From Desulfosarcina cetonica JCM 12296 (lineage in GTDB: Bacteria; Desulfobacterota; Desulfobacteria; Desulfobacterales; Desulfosarcinaceae), in the NCBI RefSeq assembly GCF_001311845.1, contig NZ_BBCC01000022.1, positions 1 to 54,153 on the forward strand: a stretch of DNA of 54,153 bases, in the 5' to 3' direction. This document shows positions 12,762-22,716 of the stretch, piece by piece. How positions within the stretch are numbered: position 1 is the first letter of the stretch; each line of letters starts with the position of its first letter. The notes below the pieces were generated by a model that had not been told where the DNA came from, made no database searches, and saw nothing but the letters and a program-made list of their open reading frames with translations. The translations under genes and the position numbers were made by a program.

Positions 12762-13223
12762 GGCTGACCACCAAACGCATGCTGGTGTTCTTCTCCGTGG
12801 CCTTGAATGTCGGGTTCGTGATCGTGGCCCTGACCCTGGTCTATCAGCATTCCATCTCCCACCGGGAACGTTCGTGGCGGGGAAGTCGTCGACATTGTCG
12901 GGCGTCTGGACCTACCTGCCGATCAGTCCCAGGCCGTGTTGGCGTCCATCCGCCAGTTCCGTGCCACGGTTGATCTTGCCGATCAGGATCTGCGCCGCGC
13001 CCGCGGCAGTGTCATCAATCTTCTGGCCCAGGATGGGCCGGTGGACCCGGCGGCACTGCACCGCTTGATGGCGGTGGCCGATGGTCAGGGACGGCGCAAG
13101 AGCGACCTTTTCGAGGCGCATGTCCTGAAATTGCGGCAGCTTTTGGGCGATGCGAAGGGCGCGCAATTCTTTTCTTTGTTGCAGCAGCATTTCAAATCCA
13201 AGGATAAAACACCGCATCCATGA
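12758..13223 (+). CDS. CpxP/ZraP-like periplasmic sensor protein, frameshifted
   Basis: About 155 residues when repaired. It has an N-terminal membrane segment (MLVFFSVALNVGFVIVALTL), then a mostly helical soluble part with VLASIRQFRATVDLADQDLR and a C-terminal LRQLLGDAKGAQFFSLLQQH helix. This is the layout of periplasmic heavy-metal-sensor/Spy-like proteins found between ECF sigma and anti-sigma genes. The frame breaks at the G run 12879-12882: four G are present, three are needed to read RSWREVVDIVGRLDLP. It overlaps both neighbours by ATGA. Family assignment rests on architecture and context, so it is moderate. Confidence 0.65.
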
Positions 13224-13771
13224 TGTTTCGTCCTCGCCACCAGCGGCCCAGCGATGCCGCCCTGGTCGCCCGGGTTGCCGACGGCGATGAGCGGGCCTTC
13301 GGTGCGTTGCTGCGGCGTCATCAGGACGCGGTGTACGGATTTGCCTGGCGGTTGTTAAAGGATCCCCAGGAGGCCGAGGATGTCACCCAGGAGACTTTTC
13401 TGAGCCTCTTCCAAATCGCCGGGCGCTATCGCCCGGAAGCAGCCTTGCGGACGTTTCTGTTGCGCATCGCCAAAAATCGCTGTATCGATCGCTATCGCAA
13501 GAAACGCCCTGATTTAATGGACGAATTCCCGGATATTCCCAGCGCGGAAACCCCCCTAGGCCTGCTCGAGCATGCCATTGACGCGGATCGCCTGGAAAAA
13601 GCCATCGACGGTTTGCCCGTCAATCAACGCAGCGCCATTTTGCTGCGACACACCCAGCAGCTCTCCTACCGGCAGATCGCCGAGGTCATGGAACTCTCTG
13701 CCAGTGCCGTGGAATCCCTTTTGGTGCGAGCCCGTCGAAAATTGCGCGAAGTGCTCAGGGAAGATGATTAA
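13220..13771 (+). CDS. ECF-family RNA polymerase sigma factor
   Basis: 183 residues with region 2 (about residues 25-95, containing DPQEAEDVTQETFLSLF and a FLLRIAKNRCIDRYRKK promoter-melting helix) and region 4 (about residues 120-175, containing QLSYRQIAEVMELS and AVESLLVRARRKLRE, a sigma-70 helix-turn-helix). No region 3 or 1, as expected for an ECF sigma. It is the last gene of a coupled triplet after the zinc-finger anti-sigma and the periplasmic sensor-like protein, so it likely answers to an envelope signal transmitted through them. Start ATG 13220 overlaps the previous stop. Confidence 0.92.
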   Translation: MMFRPRHQRPSDAALVARVADGDERAFGALLRRHQDAVYGFAWRLLKDPQEAEDVTQETFLSLFQIAGRYRPEAALRTFLLRIAKNRCIDRYRKKRPDLMDEFPDIPSAETPLGLLEHAIDADRLEKAIDGLPVNQRSAILLRHTQQLSYRQIAEVMELSASAVESLLVRARRKLREVLREDD

Positions 13772-13900
13772 TCGCTTCTATGATGGGTCCGCTTGCAGTG
13801 ACCGCTAATGATCTGGATGGAACGGCCGATACCTTGATTTCAAAAGGTATGTCGGCAACAGTTTTCTGCAGGTCACCCGTTTATTGATCGAGGACATCAA

Positions 13901-15601
13901 ATGAACCTTGGATTGTTAAAAAACGTATCTGTTTTCAACAAACTGATTGGCGGATTTTTGATTGCTGCCGTCATTACCGCCATCGTCGGCGGGGTCGGCT
14001 ACTGGATCATCTCAGACGATATCGGCTCCATGGAGGAGCTGATCACAGAGGATCTCAGGCTCCTGAAAGATGCCCATGCACTCAGCGCGTTGGCCTTGCA
14101 GCATCGCCGTTATGAAAAGGATTTCTTCCTGAACATCGGCGATCCGGATAAGCAGAAGGATTATTTGGCGAAATTCAGGAAAGCATCGGCTTTAACCAAC
14201 GAAAAAATGAAATCCATGGCCATCTACATGGAAAAGGATCGGCATTTGACGCCAGCGGTCAAGTCGGCGCTGACCCATGCATCCCAGGCCTATGAAGCGT
14301 ATGTGGACGGATTTCTTGGGCTGGCCGACAAAGTACTTGCCGACAAGGCCATGACGCCCCAGGACGCCAACCATCAAATGAAACCCTTCAAGAGCCATAT
14401 CTATGCGTTTGAATCCAACATGGAGAAGCTGGTCACGGCGGGTGACGACATGATCCAGCTTTCGTCCAGAGAGACCATCGACATGGGCAAGAACTCCCGT
14501 ATGGTGATCATGACCTTGCTGATCGCCGGCGTCTGCCTGAGTCTTCTTGTGGGCATCCTGATCGCCCGGGCGATCATCCATCCGATCAGAGAAGCGGGAG
14601 CCTTTGCGGAAACCATGGCAACCGGGGATTTCACCCAATCCATGCATATCGATCGGGAAGATGAAATCGGTCACTTCGTCAAATCGCTGAACAAAATGGC
14701 GACACAGCTTAAAGGCATGATTGCCAATGTCATTCACGGTGTCGAGACACTGACGTCGGCTTCAACCCGGCTTTCATCGATTTCCAGCCAGATGACCGCC
14801 GGTGCCAGGGAAACTTCCGCCAAGTCCGGCCAAGTCGCCAAGGCCGCCGAAGAGATGCGAGGCAATATGGCCAGCGTGGCCTCTGCTTCGGAGCAGGCGT
14901 CCAATAACGTTCAGATGGTGGCTTCAGCCTCGGAACAAATGAGTCTGACCATCAACGAGATCGCCGGGAATACGGGAAAGGGCCGCTCCATCACCCAGGA
15001 CGCCGTCAACCAAGCCAATGCCGTATCGAATCGAGTGGCGGAATTGGGGAAGGCCGCCTTCGATGTCGGCAAGGTCACCGAAACCATTAACGAGATTTCC
15101 GAGCAAACCAATTTGTTGGCGCTGAACGCCACGATCGAAGCGGCCCGGGCCGGTGAAGCCGGCAAGGGGTTCGCCGTTGTGGCCAACGAGATCAAGGAAC
15201 TGGCCCGGCAGACGGCTGCGGCCACGGGTGACATCCGTTTGAAAATCGACGGCATCCAGAGTTCCACCGATGATACCATCAAGGATATCAAGCGCATCGA
15301 AACGGTGATTACCGACATCAACGATATCGTGGATACCATCGCCGCCGCCGTTGAAGAACAATCCGCCTCCACGCAGGATATCGCCACCAGTGTCAACCAA
15401 GCCGCCGAAGGGATTCAGCACGTCAATCAAAATGTGGCGCATAGTTCGACCGTGTCGAACAATATCGCCGAGGAAGTGTTGGAAATGAACACCACCGCGA
15501 CGGCCATGGCCGACAGCAGTACAGCGGTCAGTGCCAGCGCCAACGAACTATCCACGCTCTCTGAGGAATTAAAGCGAATGGTCGTTCAGTTCAGGGTTTG
15601 A
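13901..15601 (+). CDS. Methyl-accepting chemotaxis protein
   Basis: 566-residue transmembrane chemoreceptor. TM1 is at about residues 13-37 and TM2 at about 201-224, enclosing a periplasmic helical sensor of about 165 residues. A HAMP domain follows to about residue 278, then the cytoplasmic coiled-coil signalling domain. The hairpin tip [20 protein letters not shown] (near residue 397) is the CheA/CheW contact and is fully conserved. No C-terminal CheR-docking pentapeptide is present. The ligand is not predictable. The gene stands alone, 129 bases after the sigma factor, intact. Confidence 0.95.
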   Translation: MNLGLLKNVSVFNKLIGGFLIAAVITAIVGGVGYWIISDDIGSMEELITEDLRLLKDAHALSALALQHRRYEKDFFLNIGDPDKQKDYLAKFRKASALTNEKMKSMAIYMEKDRHLTPAVKSALTHASQAYEAYVDGFLGLADKVLADKAMTPQDANHQMKPFKSHIYAFESNMEKLVTAGDDMIQLSSRETIDMGKNSRMVIMTLLIAGVCLSLLVGILIARAIIHPIREAGAFAETMATGDFTQSMHIDREDEIGHFVKSLNKMATQLKGMIANVIHGVETLTSASTRLSSISSQMTAGARETSAKSGQVAKAAEEMRGNMASVASASEQASNNVQMVASASEQMSLTINEIAGNTGKGRSITQDAVNQANAVSNRVAELGKAAFDVGKVTETINEISEQTNLLALNATIEAARAGEAGKGFAVVANEIKELARQTAAATGDIRLKIDGIQSSTDDTIKDIKRIETVITDINDIVDTIAAAVEEQSASTQDIATSVNQAAEGIQHVNQNVAHSSTVSNNIAEEVLEMNTTATAMADSSTAVSASANELSTLSEELKRMVVQFRV

Positions 15602-15774
15602 GATCCGCCAGCAATACCTGACGGATTCCCAATCCTTCATCAGGTCCGGTCCAAGGTGGACGGTTTGCCGCCCTTGCGCATGCGTTTCACAAAAACTAGT
15701 GATAAAGCCAACGCAACCAATTGGAAGACGGGGCATCAACATCGCTATGGGAAGCTGTGTCGTACTTTGTCTTT

Positions 15775-16089
15775 CTAAGTCTCATCAAAAAATTTAATTT
15801 CGATATTCTCTCCGTCGGATTTTTGTCTCATGCTGAAAAGGCCCTTGCGGGTGATCTTGAGTTGGCGGGCCTGCCCTTCTTGGCCTAGTTGTGCGGCTAT
15901 TTTATCCCGTTCTTCAACGATCGATTCGGTGTTGAAATAAAGATCGACAATTTCTCCCGACGCTCCCATCTGAAGTAAAAAAGCATTATGCTCAACATAG
16001 ACGAGGTCTTCATAGGCATATGTTACTTCGAGGCCGATTGCGTTGACAATCTCGCGAACAATGGCAAGTGGTCTATAGGGTATTTTCAT
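15775..16089 (-). CDS. Hypothetical small protein
   Basis: 104 residues, mixed alpha/beta by eye, no signal peptide or membrane segment, no family recognised. It begins MKIPYRPLAIVREIVNAIG and ends acidic (IEIKFFDET). The start at 16089 is supported by an AAGGAGGGCC site about 8 bases upstream, so it is very likely expressed. It lies downstream of the trypsin-ankyrin gene on the same strand but 264 bases away, so shared transcription is uncertain. Confidence 0.6.
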   Translation of the reverse strand: MKIPYRPLAIVREIVNAIGLEVTYAYEDLVYVEHNAFLLQMGASGEIVDLYFNTESIVEERDKIAAQLGQEGQARQLKITRKGLFSMRQKSDGENIEIKFFDET

Positions 16090-16353
16090 TTGGGTTCTTG
16101 GCCCTCCTTTTTAAATTTGTTATCCGGCTCACCGCAAATTGCATACCTATATCTGGCAGTTTCCCAAATGACGGATGCGAAAAATCGCCATCTCATTGAA
16201 ATAATGTTGAAATAAAAATAGATTGGATTAAACAAGAAGAGACGCAAGGCAAAGGCCTATTAAGTGAACAAGGATAGAAACGATGCTTCCTTGATGCGAC
16301 CGGACATTTTTGTTTGGTGTCAGCGACAAAAATGTTGTCACCCTATCATTTAA

Positions 16354-18324
16354 TTATATGTTCGGCCGAGGGCGCAACATGTTCAGAAGCGTAGATTTTT
16401 GAACCGGATCTCTGAATTTCCGCTTTTCGACGATATCCGCAGGTGTACGGCCCTGGTTGTCGCGCAGCCTGGCGTCGGCGCCAGCGTCCAACAGCAATTG
16501 GGCAACCTTGATCATATGGTCCGTCCAATATCTTGCCTCCGAAAGTTCGTGCAACGGGGATAGACCCCTGTCGATGGTTCTGGCATTGGGATCGGCGCCT
16601 TTCCGAAGCACGGCCCGAATGGCCTCTATGGGTGGACGCGGACCCGGTATCAGGTAATGGAGCAAACTTCTTCCATGATCATCTTTCATATTTACGTCCA
16701 CATTGGCATTGACAAGGAGTAAGAAAATATCGAGCTTTTTGGGCCGAAAGAAACGGGAAAACCATAGCCACGAACAATGGTTAAAAGCGCTTCTACTGGA
16801 TTTGGTTTGTTTCTCACCAGCGTATTGGGATCTCCGCCGTGATTGAGAAGGAATGCTAACATCGCCGTGTCTGCCGATTGAACCGCTATTGGAACGAATC
16901 GGGTTGCTTGCTCGGCGGTAATGAAAAATTCGATATCGGCCAATAGCAACGCATCGATTTCGGGATTTTGGGACTCGAGAGCCAAGTTCAGAATTTCTGT
17001 GATCCGTGTGCGCCCACCTGCGCCCTTTTTCAAAAGCATTCGCACGATATCCGTTTGATCTTTCCGTGCCGCCGCACTAAGAAGTCTGACCCCGTGTTTC
17101 GAATCCACGGTAGCGCCTGCATTCAACAGGATTTTTACGATTTCAGCCTGCTTATACACAATCGCCGAATAAAGCGCTTTGAAGGCCTGTTCGCTGTCGA
17201 TATCGACACCCCTTGCAAGCAGCATCTTGAGACTTTCCACCGAAACCGAGAATCCGGGGGCCGCCAGGCCAGCATTCGGATTGGCGCCAGCCGACAGAAG
17301 CACTTCAACCATTCGTGGATCATGCATTGCCAGGTCAAGCGGATATCCTGAATCATCCGGTTTGCATCCCAGGTTTAACAGGTACGTTACCCTATCGATG
17401 TCGCCTTCATGAACGGCAGCGGATAGCACGGTGTATTCATCGGAAGGACGCAAGACAAATGGATAACGCCATTTTTGAACCATTTCTGATATCTGCTCAA
17501 AACGCAGAGCTCTTCCGAACGGCGGGGAATCTGCTGTAATCATACCGCGAATACACCCATCCAGGTCGATGACGGCCCCACCCGAAGAGCCTTGGGCGAT
17601 AAAATTCGATTGAAAATCGATGGTGTTTTCCCCGATGGTTGTGACGAAGTCCGGAGCTATCGGGACGGCCCAAGCGTAACCGTTGGGATGACCAATGGTA
17701 AGTATTGACGTTCCACGTGCCATCTGGGAGCCTCGTGTCGGACCGCGATTGTAGGGCAGCAGACAAACGCTTGCACCCTTGGCCGACAGGCCGCTCGCCG
17801 TCAGCACCGCGAGATCCAGTTCCACTGAAAACCGATCGAGCAGTTCTGCCTCGAACGCACAGGGTTCAGCCGGCAACGCTTTGCCAATACCGGCGCCTGG
17901 AGGATCTCCGAAGGCATCACTGAACGATTTCAAATTATCTGGCACCTCTTTTCGTGATCGCAGACGAACCTGCAGATGATGCGCAACTTCACCGCCCCGG
18001 CGAACAACATGGTTGGCGGTCGCGATATAAAGACGATCCTCATCGAAGCCGAAGATGATACCCCCCCCTGCCGTTGGACCATCGCCGAATTGGCCCTGGA
18101 CGATGACAACCAAGTGCGATGCTTTTTCTATATTCAGTGCACTCAGCCGTTCTTTTTCACGTTTTTTTTTCCCGTTCGTGGACGTCCGACCAAAACCGAT
18201 CGACTTTATCCTGTTTATCCTGTGGAGACTTGTAATAAGGATCTTGCGGCTGTCCTTCCACGGGCGGAAGCATGAAAACAAAAAGGATGGATAATCCGAT
18301 ATTCATCCAAACATTCCGCTTCAT
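16354..18324 (-). CDS. Secreted trypsin-like serine protease with ankyrin repeats, two frameshifts
   Basis: About 655 residues when repaired. It begins with a signal peptide (MKRNVWMNIGLSILFVFMLP). A trypsin-like domain follows with the triad visible: His in ATANHVV (about residue 105), Asp in VELDLAVL (about 169) and Ser in QGSSGGAVID (about 246). From about residue 300 to the end there are eight or more ankyrin repeats (for example VEVLLSAGANPNAG, VKILLNAGATVDSKHG, AQLLLDAGADARLRDNQG). Breaks: nine A on the coding strand opposite 18162-18170, where eight are needed, and five T at 16736-16740, where six are needed (restores GPKKLDIFLLLVN). The ATG at 18324 overlaps the upstream gene's stop as ATGA. 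Export places both domains in the periplasm or outside. Confidence 0.8.
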
Positions 18325-19448
18325 GGCTTTATCCCCAACCAACGTAGCGCGCCGAGGAACAAGCCGAAAAAATAGATCGTCGCCCCCCAGAGCAAGGCCA
18401 AACCGTGCCGCTCCTTGAACCAATCCAAATAAGTGGGCATTATGCTTCGTAGATTTTCTCCCGAGCCCGTACACATTCCGCGAACCACGCCTTGAAAGGT
18501 CAGAACAATTTTCCTATTTTGCATCTGGAGCGTGCGTAACTCGCCAACGGATTGATTGAACTGCAGTATTTCACCAGACCGAAGCAACCGTTTGCGGTCA
18601 TTCAACGCATTGAAGTACAAAACGCCAGAGAGTATGGTCGATGCGCGTCGGACCACCGTGCGGTTGGCGTCCATGTATTCGTCAATCCGGCTAAAGGATA
18701 AATGGGTTGCTGAGAGTTGCGGGTGGAGTCGCAATGTTGATGATTCCGGAGGCGTAAGGTCTATATCGACTTCATTGGTATCAGCATGCAGCAAAATTGA
18801 TTTTGGACTTTCAAAGTGATGTTTTTCAGCCAGGGTATCGGATAACGCGATGTTGACGGAACCGTGGACATTCACGCGAATTGTCAAGTTCTCCTCTTTG
18901 ACGGCCAAGCGGTATTGTTGAAAATTTTTTGCCGCTTGCACCGATATCCGGGTGCCTTCTTGCACGGCCAAGGTGGCAAGTGTGATTGTGCCGCATGCCT
19001 TTCCATCCTGATCGGGGGACAAGCGGATCGAATCATCGGCTCTACTCAGGGGCTGTATCTCGCGGCCTTTGGAACGTGGGATACGAATGGTCTTTAAGCC
19101 GGAGACACCCAACGCCGACAGCTCCATGATGTCTGTCATTGCTTGCCTTGCAGGGAGTTCGAAGCTAATTCCCGACACTTCTAGTTCCATTTCAATTTCC
19201 GTCTTGGGAACCCGGCAGAATAGCAGAAAGCTCAAGGTCAGGAGGATGAATCCGAATATCGCTATGATTGGCCAACGTTTACGGGGGGGCGGCGCGGCTT
19301 CGTGCATTTTGACCAATTGCATTAGACGCTCGAGAGAGGCCATTTGCTCGGAATCCAGCTGCCCTTTCCCTTCAAGCAGGTCTTCGCTGATTGTTTGTAA
19401 TTTTCGGTAGAGCAAGTTTTTTATTTGCTCGCCCGCAGAGCGACGCAT
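18321..19448 (-). CDS. Hypothetical membrane protein with periplasmic beta-rich domain
   Basis: 375 residues of no family I recognise. The N-terminal 58 residues are cytoplasmic and helical (EQMASLERLMQLVKMHEA). A first membrane segment lies at about residues 60-82 (IIAIFGFILLTLSFLLF). A long, probably beta-rich periplasmic region covers about 85-340, and a C-terminal membrane segment ends the chain (LLWGATIYFFGLFLGALRWL). Its stop overlaps the start of the trypsin-ankyrin gene by ATGA, so the two proteins are made together and may form one envelope complex. A 158-bp foldback element separates it from the next gene upstream. Confidence 0.7.
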   Translation of the reverse strand: MRRSAGEQIKNLLYRKLQTISEDLLEGKGQLDSEQMASLERLMQLVKMHEAAPPPRKRWPIIAIFGFILLTLSFLLFCRVPKTEIEMELEVSGISFELPARQAMTDIMELSALGVSGLKTIRIPRSKGREIQPLSRADDSIRLSPDQDGKACGTITLATLAVQEGTRISVQAAKNFQQYRLAVKEENLTIRVNVHGSVNIALSDTLAEKHHFESPKSILLHADTNEVDIDLTPPESSTLRLHPQLSATHLSFSRIDEYMDANRTVVRRASTILSGVLYFNALNDRKRLLRSGEILQFNQSVGELRTLQMQNRKIVLTFQGVVRGMCTGSGENLRSIMPTYLDWFKERHGLALLWGATIYFFGLFLGALRWLGIKP

Positions 19449-19466
19449 AAATGTATCTCTCCTTTA

Positions 19467-19624
19467 GGCTGGCGGAAAGAAATAATTCCATCATCCTGCC
19501 TGTCTTTGTGCCCGTCTACCACGTTACCGCCACAGGCACATATTCTCGATATGCACCGGTGGCGGCGCCTTGTAGACGACCACAAATCCGGCGCGATCTG
19601 GGGGATTATTTCTTTCCGCCAGCC
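19467..19624. repeat. 158-bp foldback element, copy 1
   Basis: Terminal inverted repeats of about 20 bases (GGCTGGCGGAAAGAAATAAT and its complement) bound an element whose whole length can fold into one imperfect hairpin: GTCTAC pairs with GTAGAC, CCGCCAC with GTGGCGG, and CATAT with ATATG at the tip. A second copy, over 85 percent identical by eye, is at 25549-25707. The bases TTA lie on both sides, a possible 3-bp target duplication. No coding capacity, so it is a non-autonomous, MITE- or REP-like element or a structured RNA. It lies between two genes of a minus-strand cluster. Confidence 0.8.
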
Positions 19625-19641
19625 TTATCTCGGTATGGCTC

Positions 19642-20439
19642 TCAGCGGTCAGGATGATAGAACAAGAGCTCGACCGTCTCAGTACCTCCCCCCCTTAGCG
19701 TGGCGCCAATTTCCAGATAGTAAAACCCTGGTGTCCGAAAGTTGCAAATGGGAATTTTAATTCCTCTTTCGGCCGGGTAATAGCCATATCCCAACGTTTT
19801 GCCGTCAATAAGGGACGCACCGATATTTCCACTTGTTTCCAAGGGGGATAGACTAACGAAAACTTCTATCAGTTCTCTTCCTGGAAATAAGACAAGCTGA
19901 TAACAATCCGAACCCATCGTTTTGGGTTTTTGCCCAATTCTAAGGGGGACATATACCGACTGCTCGGCACCGTTGATTACACATGTGCTCCAACCGGTCA
20001 CACCGATGTCACGGGTTTTAATTTTTAGCGCCGAGAGAATGTCCGTCGGCCAGGCATAAGCCGCTGTACCAACCCCACGGATCGTGTCCATGCGGTAATA
20101 TAGCCTTCGTTTGAGGCTTTGGGCACGCAGGTGTACACGCCAGTCCAGCGGCATTGTCCACTTGATGGTAACGTCCTCGGCTGAAAGAAAATTCTTATCT
20201 TCAACCCATTCGGTGAAAGATGCAATCGTGAGGGTGGTGCTACCGACATTTTTGATGTAAATCCCTTCGCAACGATCACCTCTCAAACGATAGCCCATGG
20301 GATTGTCCGGCAAGTCTTCAAGGCTTGGATCGCAATGACTTTCCTGGGCATAGGAAAATTCGGGCAGCCAAAAGACGCTCACCAAAGTGACCAACCATAG
20401 AATTCCGATGCGGATGGAAAACATTTGCTGTCTGTCCAT
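19642..20439 (-). CDS. Secreted protein of unknown family
   Basis: 265 residues from the preferred ATG at 20439. It has a clear signal peptide (hydrophobic run GILWLVTLVSVFWLPEFSYA, then QES), so the product is periplasmic or exported. The mature part is rich in beta-strand-like stretches and has four or five scattered cysteines (CDPSLEDL, RCEGIY, TCVING, DCYQLV, CNFRTPG), suggesting disulfides. It ends GGGTETVELLFYHPDR. An in-frame ATG 57 bases upstream would place extra residues before the signal peptide. It lies 5' of the membrane/protease pair on the same strand, separated by a foldback element, and may belong with them. Confidence 0.6.
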   Translation of the reverse strand: MDRQQMFSIRIGILWLVTLVSVFWLPEFSYAQESHCDPSLEDLPDNPMGYRLRGDRCEGIYIKNVGSTTLTIASFTEWVEDKNFLSAEDVTIKWTMPLDWRVHLRAQSLKRRLYYRMDTIRGVGTAAYAWPTDILSALKIKTRDIGVTGWSTCVINGAEQSVYVPLRIGQKPKTMGSDCYQLVLFPGRELIEVFVSLSPLETSGNIGASLIDGKTLGYGYYPAERGIKIPICNFRTPGFYYLEIGATLRGGGTETVELLFYHPDR

Positions 20440-20798
20440 AACCAGTTGATTATAGGGATGATGGCAAAAAAATGATTTTGGGGTCGCAGCGAGCAATTGC
20501 CATCTTTAATGACCGACGATGGATCGCCGATACCGCTTCTTGATACTGAATAAGAGTACTATCCAGGGATGGCGAGCTTTAGAAAAATGAGTGGGGATTT
20601 TCAAGATCGTGGCATCGGTGAGCCAATTACCAAATACGATTGCATATGAAATGTCAGTTCGCTTCTGCCAGCGATCACTATCCCTTTAATGTTGTGGTTT
20701 TGGCCCTAATCCTGATCCGGTTCAATAAAGAGCCTTATCAGTTGTTATTTTTGATTTTTTTTGCCGTAATGTCAAAATGAAATTTGATTACCTGTCCT
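20440..20798. other. Gene-poor intergenic region
   Basis: About 360 bases between a minus-strand secreted-protein gene and the end of a minus-strand membrane-protein gene. I see no convincing reading frame, tRNA, repeat or strong hairpin. It probably holds the promoter of the secreted-protein gene, but no clear -35/-10 pair can be named. Confidence 0.4.
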
Positions 20799-21185
20799 CT
20801 ACGATGCGGCCCACGCGCCGATACACTCGGCCGCGGCACAGCCCTCGAGGACGATGAGCAGGTGGGCATAACTATTGAGTCCGTGAAACCACGGAACAAG
20901 GTAGGCTGCCGCCAGCGCGCAACATGCCACGGTGTACCTGACAAGGTGTTGTTTGCGCTGCCGGCCGTTGGTGAGCATGATGATGACCAGGACGCAGATT
21001 GACAGAAATACCAGGTGCCACCCCAGGTGTCCGGGGCTGTAAAGGGTTTCGAGATAATGAATTTTTTTGAAATACAGATACTGCATCACCCCGGCCCGGT
21101 AGCCTGACAGCCCCTCGACGATGGCCAGGGCCGCTATCGCAAGCAGTTGTGCCGTCGTGATGGCGATGCGGACGGTCCGCTTCAT
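20799..21185 (-). CDS. Small four-helix integral membrane protein
   Basis: 128 residues with four hydrophobic segments (about residues 8-28, 50-70, 80-100 and 105-120) and little else. No family recognised. The ATG at 21185 overlaps the stop of the upstream rhodanese gene as ATGA, so translation is coupled. The longer open frame upstream would run inside that gene. The pairing suggests a membrane partner for a periplasmic sulfurtransferase, for example an anchor or transporter, which is inference from context alone. Confidence 0.65.
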   Translation of the reverse strand: MKRTVRIAITTAQLLAIAALAIVEGLSGYRAGVMQYLYFKKIHYLETLYSPGHLGWHLVFLSICVLVIIMLTNGRQRKQHLVRYTVACCALAAAYLVPWFHGLNSYAHLLIVLEGCAAAECIGAWAAS

Positions 21186-22546
21186 CGTGTTGATGATTTT
21201 TCGGGTATTCCGCTTTCGATCGGGTTGCCGGGGGTGTTGCTCCAACCGATCCATCCGTCACTGAAAATACTGATGGGTTTAAGCCCCATGACATCGGCAT
21301 CGTAGTATACTTCCGCCGCCCGCCAGCCGCTGCCGCACATGAACGAAAGGTGCTTACGGGTATCGATGCCCTGCTTGCGCCATAATGCCAGGATTTCCGC
21401 TGCATTGCGCATGGTCTTGTCCGGATTGCGAAAATCGTCCATGCTGTACGCGTCTTTTTTCCCGGCATAACCGAAAACCGATCCCGGTATGCGTCCTTTT
21501 TTCTTATGGTAGGAATAACCCGAGCTCTCTCCGATGTGTTCCTGCCATGTGCGGTTGTCCACCAGCGTAAAGGTCTCCGGTGTCCGCAGACCCGTCCGGG
21601 TTTCTTCCATGGTGTCGATAACGTCCGGGTTCCCTGGAATGGGGCCGCCGAAATCCGTTACCGGCACGGGGTCATGGCGGCGCGTTTCAAGCGCATACCC
21701 CGCCATGGTCCAGGCCAATTGTCCGCCGTTGAGGACGCGGACATCCCCGACGCCGATATATTGCAGAACGGTGGCCACGCGATAGGCGGCCAGGGGTTCC
21801 GCTGCCGTGACAATCACGGTGGCGTCACGGGTGAACCCGAATTCCAGGGCAAATTGGGCCAGCGTCTTGTCGTCGGCCAGCATCCACATGACCGGATCCT
21901 TGGTGGTGGGCGGTTCGATTCGATCGGTGTTGATGTGAAAGGCCCCCGGTATGTGGCCCTTGGCATAGGCCGTTTTCTCTTCGCCCCAGCTGGCTTCCGC
22001 AATGATGATCCGTTTGCTGTTCTCAAAGCTTTCCGGGAGCGTTCCGTCGATGACCGCCTTAAGGACCACCGCCGGGATGATCCGTTGGTAATTGGGATAG
22101 CGGTCGAGCGTGCGCGTTTTGTCCGTGGCCCAGGCGTTGATGTCGTAGTGATACAGATGCGGGTACCCCCGGGAGGACAGGTAATCGGCAACCTTGCCGG
22201 CGTCGCTGCCATTGGCGTCATAGAGGATCACCCGTTTTTCGGGAAGGATTCCCTTGGTGGTCAATGCCTCGGAGAGAAGGGCGTCCAGATTATCGTCATC
22301 GACCTTGAGCCAATTGGCCGAAAAATCGACAGCGCCGGGAATGTGACCGCCGCGTACCATATGGTCGAGTTTCCAGCCGTTAAAGGCGTCGTTCAATCGG
22401 GTATCCACAATGACCCATCCCGGGTCATTCATGGCGTCAACGACCGCTTGGGTATCGATGTCCGGAAACGTGGCGAGCGCCTGCACCGGAGCGGCACCCA
22501 CCAACATTATCATCAGCCATGCCGGCAACCACCATCTTTTTTTCAT
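21182..22546 (-). CDS. Periplasmic three-domain rhodanese-like sulfurtransferase (YnjE-like)
   Basis: 454 residues. It has a signal peptide (MLVGAAPVQALA) and then three rhodanese domains at about 28-150, 155-300 and 320-445. Domains 1 and 2 keep the fold signatures (VIVDTR, GHIPGAVDF and GHIPGAFHIN) but lack a catalytic cysteine: the loops read DANGSDAG and TAAEPLAAYR. Domain 3 has the active loop CGSGWRAAEV with cysteine near residue 403. This 2-inactive-plus-1-active, exported layout matches E. coli YnjE. It would move sulfane sulfur on the periplasmic face. Start at 22546 with coupled membrane gene downstream. A foldback element sits 20 bases upstream of the start and may separate it from its promoter. 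Confidence 0.85.
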   Translation of the reverse strand: MKKRWWLPAWLMIMLVGAAPVQALATFPDIDTQAVVDAMNDPGWVIVDTRLNDAFNGWKLDHMVRGGHIPGAVDFSANWLKVDDDNLDALLSEALTTKGILPEKRVILYDANGSDAGKVADYLSSRGYPHLYHYDINAWATDKTRTLDRYPNYQRIIPAVVLKAVIDGTLPESFENSKRIIIAEASWGEEKTAYAKGHIPGAFHINTDRIEPPTTKDPVMWMLADDKTLAQFALEFGFTRDATVIVTAAEPLAAYRVATVLQYIGVGDVRVLNGGQLAWTMAGYALETRRHDPVPVTDFGGPIPGNPDVIDTMEETRTGLRTPETFTLVDNRTWQEHIGESSGYSYHKKKGRIPGSVFGYAGKKDAYSMDDFRNPDKTMRNAAEILALWRKQGIDTRKHLSFMCGSGWRAAEVYYDADVMGLKPISIFSDGWIGWSNTPGNPIESGIPEKSSTR

Positions 22547-22566
22547 GTTGTTCGATCCCCATACTT

Positions 22567-22716
22567 GACGGATTCGTAAAAAGCCCGATATCGGCGTTAC
22601 GCTTCATCCCTCGTCACTGCGGCGTACGCTAAGTACGCCTCATTCCTCTGGATTCGCAAGCCTTGATCTCGGGCTTTTTACGAATCGTCGGAAATGTGAC
22701 TTTTTACGAGTCCATC
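22567..22716. mobile_element. 150-bp foldback element, copy A, with 6-bp target duplication
   Basis: The left end GACGGATTCGTAAAAAG and the right end CTTTTTACGAGTCCATC are imperfect inverted repeats (about 14 of 17). A second, inner inverted copy of the left end (CTTTTTACGAATCGTC) and a central GGCGTAC/GTACGCC hairpin give a nested foldback. The six bases ATACTT occur directly before (22561-22566) and after (22717-22722) the element, a target-site duplication. No coding capacity. Further copies are at 44319-44468 and 52790-52940, and a half copy at 49445-49474. Confidence 0.85.
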
